Below are positions 5,902 through 11,123 of a stretch of DNA of 11,123 nt, in pieces. Origin of the DNA: Ochromonadaceae sp. CCMP2298. Taxonomy: Eukaryota; Sar; Synurophyceae; Ochromonadales; Ochromonadaceae. The stretch is from positions 1 to 11,123 of the forward strand of contig MU634613.1 in assembly GCA_026770595.1 (NCBI GenBank), written 5' to 3'. Each line of letters starts with the position of its first letter. Position 1 is the first letter of the stretch. Under the pieces are notes generated by a model. The model ran no database searches. It saw nothing but the letters and a program-made list of their open reading frames with translations, and was not told the origin of the DNA. The position numbers were made by a program, and so were the translations under genes.

Positions 5902-8900
5902 ATGAAGGGAGGGCCTTTTCGATTCTCTTTCTCCGGATTCGTTCGGCTGTTGGTGCTCGTTCTCTTGCTGCTCAACGCAGCACTAGTAACGATCGCTGCT
6001 GAGGACCCGAAGCCATCCAGTCAGCCCTCGTCGCAGCCTTCGGGACAGCCGTCCTCTCGGCCAACTACGCAACCATCAGGGCAGCCCACGTCGCAGCCTT
6101 CGGAACAGCCTTCCAGTCAACCTTCCCTGCAGCCGTCTGGACAACCGACGTCGCAGCCGTCGGGACAGCCGTCCTCTCTGCCAACTATGCAACCATCAGG
6201 GCAGCCCACATCGCAGCCTTCGGGACAGCCTTCCAGTCAACCTTCCCTGCAGCCGTCTGGTCAGCCATCGACGCAGCCCTCCACTCAGCCGACGGGTAGT
6301 CCTACCAGTCCCACCTCTCAACCGTCTTCTCAACCCTCCAGTCAGCCGTCTGGCGCCCCCAGTAGTCAGCCATCTACGCAGCCGAGCACTGAACCAACCA
6401 ACCAGCCATCTGCGCAGCCATCCGCGCAACCATCTGCACGACCATCTGCACAACCATCTACCCAGCCGAGCTCCCAACCCTCGGGGCAGCCCTCGGGGCA
6501 GCCCACCTCGACGCCCACAGTGCAGCCCTGCGAGGCATGCAGCTCTGGTCAGTACTATGACTTCGGCGGAGTCAACGCGACGGACTGCTTAGGCTGCCAA
6601 CCCTGCCCCAGCGGATACGCCTGCGCTGGCAAGTGCGTGGACCCCGACCCCTGCGCGGCGGGGCAGTTCCAGTCCAACTACGGACAGAGCAGTTGCACCT
6701 ACTGCGCTAACGGCACCTACACCACCCAGGAAGCCCAGAGCTCCTGCATCTCCTGCGCTGCGGGGTACGCCTGCCCCTCCGTGGATGCATCTCCCTCCAT
6801 CTGCCCCAACGGCTACTTCTCCATCGCAGAGGCCACCAACTGCACCGCCTGCGCGGGGGGCACGTACCAGAACGTGGCTGGGCAGTCCTCCTGCCTCACC
6901 TGCCCCGCGGGGTACGAGTGCCCAGAGGCCTCCATCGCGCCATCGGCCTGCCTGGGGGGCACCTTCGCCCCTCAGGCGACTGATCAGTGCTATTCCTGCC
7001 CGCCCGGCTTCGCCTGCCCATCGACCACTGCCAACCTCACCTCCCTCTGCCTGTCGGGCTCCTACTCCATCGGAGGGGCCAGCGAGTGCACCAGCTGCCC
7101 TGCGGGGTTCGCCTGCCCCTACACGACGCAGAACATCGAGGCCCAGTGCGCGTCAGGCACCTGGTCGCTCGAGGACGAGGCCACGTGCACCGTCTGCGCG
7201 GCGGGCGTGGCGTGCGACATCTACGGCAGCTCGATCACCAGCTGCACCTCCGGCTCCTACAGCGAAGCGGGAGAGGCCGCCTGCACGGTCTGCACTGCGG
7301 GCTTCTACTGCCCCTACACCACGCAGGCGGTGGAGATCGAGTGCAGCTACGGTACATACTCCGAGGCGGGCGCCACGTCGTGCACGGAGTGTCCTGCTGG
7401 GTACGCCTGCCCCGACACCGACACCGCAACGGAGAATATATGCCAGGCAGGGACCTTCTCCACCGGCAAGCAGGCCTCCTGCACGTACTGCCTCGCAGGA
7501 TACGCTTGTGGCAGCACCACCGTGGCCACCATGACGCCCTGCACTGCAGGCACCTACAGCCAGACAGGCGCTGACGAGTGCACCACGTGCCCCTCGGGCC
7601 ACTACTGCCCCACGCGCTCCAGCCGACCCCTGCCCTGCGCGGCAGGCTCCTACAGCGGTGCAGGCTCCACTGTGTGCACGCCCGCCAGCGCTGGGTACGA
7701 GGTGACTGCGTCGAGTAGCGTGAGCCAGAGCATCTGCGCAATTGGCTACTACTCCACCGGGGGGGCTGTGTCCTGCACCCTCTGCAGTCCGGGCTACCAG
7801 TGCTCCGCGGGGTCCACGGAGCCCTCGCCCTCTGCGGACATTTGCCCCATCGGCGGCTACTGCAATCCAGCCACGACCTACACAGCCTGCTCCCCCGGCA
7901 CATACGGCATCATCACCGGGGGAACATCTGAGTCCCAGGCCTGCACCGCCACCGACCCCGGGTACTACACCTCCTCTATGGGGCGCGTGTACAACTCCCG
8001 CCAAATCTGCCGCGTGGGCTACTACTGCCCCACTGGCTCGGTCTTGGGCAAAGCCTGCCAGGAGGGGTTCCAGAGCGCCGTGCTGGGCGCCAGCAGCATC
8101 TCCACCTGCGACCTGTGCACGGCCGGCACCTACTGCTACTCCACAGGCACCAGCGTGGGGACCGCCTGCCCGGCGCACTACTACTGCCCCGCCGGCACAG
8201 CGGACTTCGAGTCCTTCCCCTGCCCCCCGGGCACGTACAGCGAGGATGGGTCTCTGACCTCAGCCGCCCAGTGCCAGAACTGCACCACTGGGCACTACTG
8301 CAGCGGCGCCTCCAGCCCCAAGATCTGCCCCGCCGGTTCGTACAATCCTTACTTTGGCGTGACGTCCAACTCCTCCTGCCTGCCCTGCGAGGCGGGCTAT
8401 GCCTGTCCCAGTGCGGGCACCAGCACCTTGGCGGTCGCTTGCAGCGCGGGCTACTACTGCTTGCCGGGGACCGTGTCCCCCACCCAGGCAGCCTGCCCGC
8501 GCGGCACCTACTCAGACTCCACTGCCCTAGGGTCGGTGGCAGGCTGCTCCCAGTGCACTGCCGGGTCCGCCTGCGGGCTGGCCACCACCTCGAGCACGCT
8601 TGAGAGCTGCGCGCTGGGACACTACTGCCCCCTGGGCACCGCCTCTGGGCGGGACCTGCCCTGCCCCGCAGGCTCCTTCTCCGCCTCATCGAGCCTTACC
8701 AGCTCCTCTGAGTGCAGCGCTTGTACGCCAGGGAAGCACTGCGCGGGCGGCAACTCGAGCGTGAGTGGCTCCTGCGCTGCAGGCTACTACTGCCCCGCGA
8801 GCACAGAGTACGCCACGCAGTACCCCTGCCCCGCTGGCACCTACTCCGCCAGCACGGACCTGTACGCGGCCGCTCAGTGCACCACCTGTGAGGCGGGCTA

Positions 8901-11123
8901 CTACTGCCCCGCAGCGTCCACCGCCTCCACCTTCTGCCTGAAAGGTACGTACTCCGCCAGCACAGGCGCCACCTCCTCAGCCACCTGCAGCGACTGCCCA
9001 GCCGGCTACTCCTGCGCAACCAACGCCACTACGGCCGCTGCGGAGTGCGGGGCAGGGTCCTACTCTGACCTGGGTGCCTCTGCCTGCACCACCTGTCCCC
9101 GCGGTACGTACTGCTCCAGCAACACCACCACCAACTCTACCCTGGTGGACAGCGGGGGAAGCTGGGCAAACGCAGGGGACGCCTCTGGAGTCTGCTTCAA
9201 CGGCACCCTCTGCGCGGCTGGCATGACCCGTGCCCCCAACCTGCTGCAAGACAGCTGCCCTGTGGGCTACTATTGCCCCGCTGGTACTTCCTACCCCATC
9301 GCCTGTCCCGCTGGGCGGTACAGCGCGCTCACCGGGCAGGACGAGCTTGCCGACTGCGACTACACCGCCGCCGGTTACTACTCCACAGCTGCCGCATCGG
9401 AGGCCACGGGCCAATGCCAGCCAGGCTACTACTGCCCCCTGGGCTCAACGGGACCCGCCCAAGTCCCCTGCCCCAATCGCACCTACCTGTCTACCTACGG
9501 CGGCGCCTCGGAGGATGACTGCTCTCTCTGCGCGGCTGGCGGGTACTGCCCCCTGGGCTCGGTTCTGCCGATCGTCTGTCCCAAGGGATACTACTGCGTG
9601 GCCGGTGTGAGCAACCCGCTGGGCTGTCCACTGGGCACTTACGGCAACGCCACTGGCCTGCAGAGCTCCGACGAGTGCACCTCCTGCGACGGGGGATACT
9701 TCTGCGACGGTTACGCGCTGACGCTTCCGCGCGGCCTGTGCGACGCGGGTTACTACTGCATCTCCGGGAGCAACTCCTCGCGTCCCTCCTACATCGACTT
9801 CACGGCCACGAACTTGTCCTCCGTCGGCGCCCTCTGCACCACAGGCCACTACTGCCCCGAAGGGTCTATCTACCCCACAGCCTGCGCCGCGGGAACGTTC
9901 AACACCTACCTGGGCTCAGACTCGGTAGTGGATTGCCAAGCCTGCCCTGCGGGATTCTACTGCGAAGGCACAGGTAACGACTACCCCACCGCCAAGTGCG
10001 ACCAAGGCTATTACTGCACAGGCAGCGCCTTCGTCAGTACGCAGTTCGAGACGCAGCCGGGACACTTCACACTCACGGGCGCCAGCCAGCAGACCGAGTG
10101 CGAGGCCGGCACGTACACTGGCCTGACCAAGCAGACCGCGTGCGTGGACTGCCCCGAGGGCTTCTACTGCCCAGACAGTGGCATGACCGCCTACCAGAAC
10201 TACACCTGCCCAGCGGGCTACTACTGCGCCGAGGCTACTAGTTCTCCTACCCGCTGCCCCCCCGGCTCGTACTCGCCCCTCACGGGCAACCGCAACGTCT
10301 CCCAGTGCACGCCCTGCACTTCTGGCTACTACTGCGAGCTCGACGGGCTCACGGAGGTGACCGGTCCCTGCGACGCTGGCTACTACTGCACAATCAGCTC
10401 CATCTCCAAGGTGCAGGCGACGGTGACCGACACAGGGGGGCCTTGCAGCAAGGGCCACTACTGCCTCTCAGGCACTGGCTCGCCCACGCCCTGCCCCCGC
10501 GGCACTTACTACTCAGGCTTCCGCAACAACGGCAACAGTTACTACAACGGGACCAACTACTACTGCGACCTGTGTCCCAACGGGTACGCCTGCGACGGCA
10601 TCGCGCTCACCACCTACACCAGCGTTACCGACGCGGGGTACTGGGCAGTCCTGGCCGCGCAGTCGTCCACCCCAGCCTGCGCGCACTCCAACTGCACCAC
10701 CCTGTACGGCATCTGCCCCACCGGCTCCTACTGCGAGGCGGCCACCACCGTGCCCACGAAGTGCGAGGCGGGTTACTACCAGGACCAGGAGGGGCAGAGC
10801 GAGTGCAAGGCCTGCCCCTCAGGCAGCTACTGTCTGTTCGACACCTCCACACCGGCAAATTGCACCCCTGGCAGCTACTGCCCCGAGGGCACCCGCTTCG
10901 CCACGGAATACCTGTGTCCCAATGGCACGTACAGCACCAGCACAAGCCTCACGAACGTCACTTCTTGCACCACGTGCACACCTGGCTCGTACTGCGGCTC
11001 TCCTGGTCTCGGCGAACCGACGGGTCTCTGCAGAGAGGGCTACTTCTGCGGCGGTGGCAGCTCTGTGGCGGCCCCCCACGAGAGTGGCGAGTCGGACTGG
11101 CAGATCAGCTACGTGGGAGAGAC
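5902..11123 (+). CDS. Giant secreted/surface protein: signal peptide, PSxQ linker, GCC2/GCC3-type cysteine-rich array (3' incomplete)
   Basis: The frame is open for 1740 codons to the right edge with no stop, and no intron is needed. The start is the first ATG after an in-frame TAG at 5896-5898. Residues 1-33 form a signal peptide (hydrophobic core 16-31, likely cut after I-A-A). Residues 34-209 are a Pro/Ser/Gln/Thr linker of PS-x-Q tetrapeptides. From Cys210 on come about 160 cysteines in repeats of the pattern C-x2-C-x-x-G-[YFH]-Y-C-P, with about 25 G-x-Y-C sites, as in GCC2/GCC3 (ephrin-receptor-like) modules. Many N-x-S/T sequons suggest N-glycosylation; the linker could be O-glycosylated. 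The last dozen or so codons lose cysteines, so another domain may begin. It probably acts outside the cell, in wall, matrix or adhesion; the exact role is unknown. Membrane anchoring cannot be judged without the C-terminus. Confidence 0.9.
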   Translation, partial: MKGGPFRFSFSGFVRLLVLVLLLLNAALVTIAAEDPKPSSQPSSQPSGQPSSRPTTQPSGQPTSQPSEQPSSQPSLQPSGQPTSQPSGQPSSLPTMQPSGQPTSQPSGQPSSQPSLQPSGQPSTQPSTQPTGSPTSPTSQPSSQPSSQPSGAPSSQPSTQPSTEPTNQPSAQPSAQPSARPSAQPSTQPSSQPSGQPSGQPTSTPTVQPCEACSSGQYYDFGGVNATDCLGCQPCPSGYACAGKCVDPDPCAAGQFQSNYGQSSCTYCANGTYTTQEAQSSCISCAAGYACPSVDASPSICPNGYFSIAEATNCTACAGGTYQNVAGQSSCLTCPAGYECPEASIAPSACLGGTFAPQATDQCYSCPPGFACPSTTANLTSLCLSGSYSIGGASECTSCPAGFACPYTTQNIEAQCASGTWSLEDEATCTVCAAGVACDIYGSSITSCTSGSYSEAGEAACTVCTAGFYCPYTTQAVEIECSYGTYSEAGATSCTECPAGYACPDTDTATENICQAGTFSTGKQASCTYCLAGYACGSTTVATMTPCTAGTYSQTGADECTTCPSGHYCPTRSSRPLPCAAGSYSGAGSTVCTPASAGYEVTASSSVSQSICAIGYYSTGGAVSCTLCSPGYQCSAGSTEPSPSADICPIGGYCNPATTYTACSPGTYGIITGGTSESQACTATDPGYYTSSMGRVYNSRQICRVGYYCPTGSVLGKACQEGFQSAVLGASSISTCDLCTAGTYCYSTGTSVGTACPAHYYCPAGTADFESFPCPPGTYSEDGSLTSAAQCQNCTTGHYCSGASSPKICPAGSYNPYFGVTSNSSCLPCEAGYACPSAGTSTLAVACSAGYYCLPGTVSPTQAACPRGTYSDSTALGSVAGCSQCTAGSACGLATTSSTLESCALGHYCPLGTASGRDLPCPAGSFSASSSLTSSSECSACTPGKHCAGGNSSVSGSCAAGYYCPASTEYATQYPCPAGTYSASTDLYAAAQCTTCEAGYYCPAASTASTFCLKGTYSASTGATSSATCSDCPAGYSCATNATTAAAECGAGSYSDLGASACTTCPRGTYCSSNTTTNSTLVDSGGSWANAGDASGVCFNGTLCAAGMTRAPNLLQDSCPVGYYCPAGTSYPIACPAGRYSALTGQDELADCDYTAAGYYSTAAASEATGQCQPGYYCPLGSTGPAQVPCPNRTYLSTYGGASEDDCSLCAAGGYCPLGSVLPIVCPKGYYCVAGVSNPLGCPLGTYGNATGLQSSDECTSCDGGYFCDGYALTLPRGLCDAGYYCISGSNSSRPSYIDFTATNLSSVGALCTTGHYCPEGSIYPTACAAGTFNTYLGSDSVVDCQACPAGFYCEGTGNDYPTAKCDQGYYCTGSAFVSTQFETQPGHFTLTGASQQTECEAGTYTGLTKQTACVDCPEGFYCPDSGMTAYQNYTCPAGYYCAEATSSPTRCPPGSYSPLTGNRNVSQCTPCTSGYYCELDGLTEVTGPCDAGYYCTISSISKVQATVTDTGGPCSKGHYCLSGTGSPTPCPRGTYYSGFRNNGNSYYNGTNYYCDLCPNGYACDGIALTTYTSVTDAGYWAVLAAQSSTPACAHSNCTTLYGICPTGSYCEAATTVPTKCEAGYYQDQEGQSECKACPSGSYCLFDTSTPANCTPGSYCPEGTRFATEYLCPNGTYSTSTSLTNVTSCTTCTPGSYCGSPGLGEPTGLCREGYFCGGGSSVAAPHESGESDWQISYVGE
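6004..6528 (+). repeat. PSxQ linker repeat, 12-bp base unit
   Basis: Roughly forty Ser/Thr-Pro-containing tetrapeptides (PSGQ, PSSQ, PTSQ, PSTQ, PSAQ) are encoded by degenerate 12-bp units such as CAGCCGTCGGGA. Wobble bases vary freely (TCG/TCT/TCC, CCG/CCA/CCC, CAG/CAA), unlike the C-ending codons of the cysteine array that follows. This type of Ser/Pro/Gln linker is common in predicted secreted stramenopile proteins. Confidence 0.93.
6021..6260 (+). repeat. Two-copy 120-bp tandem duplication inside the linker
   Basis: Positions 6061-6120 and 6181-6240 align at a spacing of exactly 120 bp with three mismatches. 6121-6140 equals 6241-6260, and 6021-6060 matches 6141-6180 with six differences. 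The unit is 40 codons, so the frame is kept. It looks like a recent segmental duplication laid over the older 12-bp repeat. Confidence 0.93.
6529..11055 (+). repeat. Cysteine-rich GCC2/GCC3 (ephrin-receptor-like) module array
   Basis: About 160 cysteines occur over roughly 1500 residues, and modules recur about every 45-60 residues, marked by G-[YFH]-Y-C-P. The DNA copies are diverged rather than identical, so the array is old. Cys is TGC in nearly all cases, with about a dozen TGT. A poorly matching interval with few cysteines lies near 9121-9240 (NTTTNSTL, then SGGSWANAGD). Confidence 0.9.

Noticed and set aside
6196-6477. Minus-strand frame rich in Trp, Leu and Arg
   Set aside because: It is the reverse reading of the PSxQ linker; its repeats only mirror the 12-bp unit.
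7153-8178. 341-codon open frame on the minus strand
   Set aside because: It lies wholly within the cysteine-rich gene. GC-rich codons ending in C/G leave few stops on the opposite strand, and the product is a low-complexity Ala/Gly/Arg protein with no domain.
6785-8257. Several plus-strand frames of 170-250 codons
   Set aside because: They are shifted readings of the cysteine-rich gene and give Pro/Ala/Arg-rich products without domains, whereas the frame starting at 5902 gives a signal peptide and regular cysteine spacing.
8761-8782. GTGAGT...CTGCAG resembling a tiny intron
   Set aside because: At 22 bp it is too short to splice, and the read-through codons fit the cysteine repeat (GSCAAGYYC).
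6529-11055. Regularly spaced repeats suggesting a CRISPR array
   Set aside because: Units are diverged, coding and spaced by protein module length; there are no identical direct repeats or unique spacers, and the DNA is eukaryotic.

Overview
The window looks like nuclear DNA from a GC-rich, gene-dense, probably photosynthetic stramenopile (ochrophyte alga). Four things point that way. Two short GT-AG introns of 106 and 164 bp interrupt genes. One gene encodes a protein with a three-part leader that fits delivery to the thylakoid lumen of a secondary plastid. Another gene carries the Ser/Pro/Gln (PSxQ) linker plus cysteine-rich array familiar from predicted secreted proteins of stramenopiles. 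No bacterial operon or ribosome-binding-site logic is visible. The exact lineage cannot be read from the sequence.

Layout from left to right. (1) 2-2408, plus strand: the 3' part of a two-exon gene for a low-complexity membrane protein with two adjacent hydrophobic helices and a long Gly/Ser/acidic tail; its start lies outside the window. (2) 2409-2677: a short intergenic stretch with two perfect palindromes and a hairpin. (3) 2678-3933, plus strand: a two-exon gene for a predicted thylakoid-lumen protein, an all-helical PsbQ/Psb31-like body followed by a KOW-like segment and a Gly/Ser tail. (4) 3934-4288: a repeat-rich stretch between convergent genes. (5) 4289-5455, minus strand: a single-exon Cof-type HAD phosphatase with an N-terminal signal-like leader. 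(6) 5456-5901: a divergent promoter region. (7) 5902 to the right edge, plus strand: a very large uninterrupted ORF (at least 1740 codons, no stop in the window) with a signal peptide, a PSxQ linker containing a 120-bp tandem duplication, and about 160 cysteines in GCC2/GCC3 (ephrin-receptor-like) repeats.

The genes do not look like one pathway. The lumenal protein and the phosphatase are convergent. The phosphatase and the giant secreted protein are divergent and may share a promoter region. Tandem repeats, often with a 12-bp unit, run through coding and intronic sequence alike. The best candidates for something little described are the lumenal KOW protein and the giant cysteine-rich surface or secreted protein.
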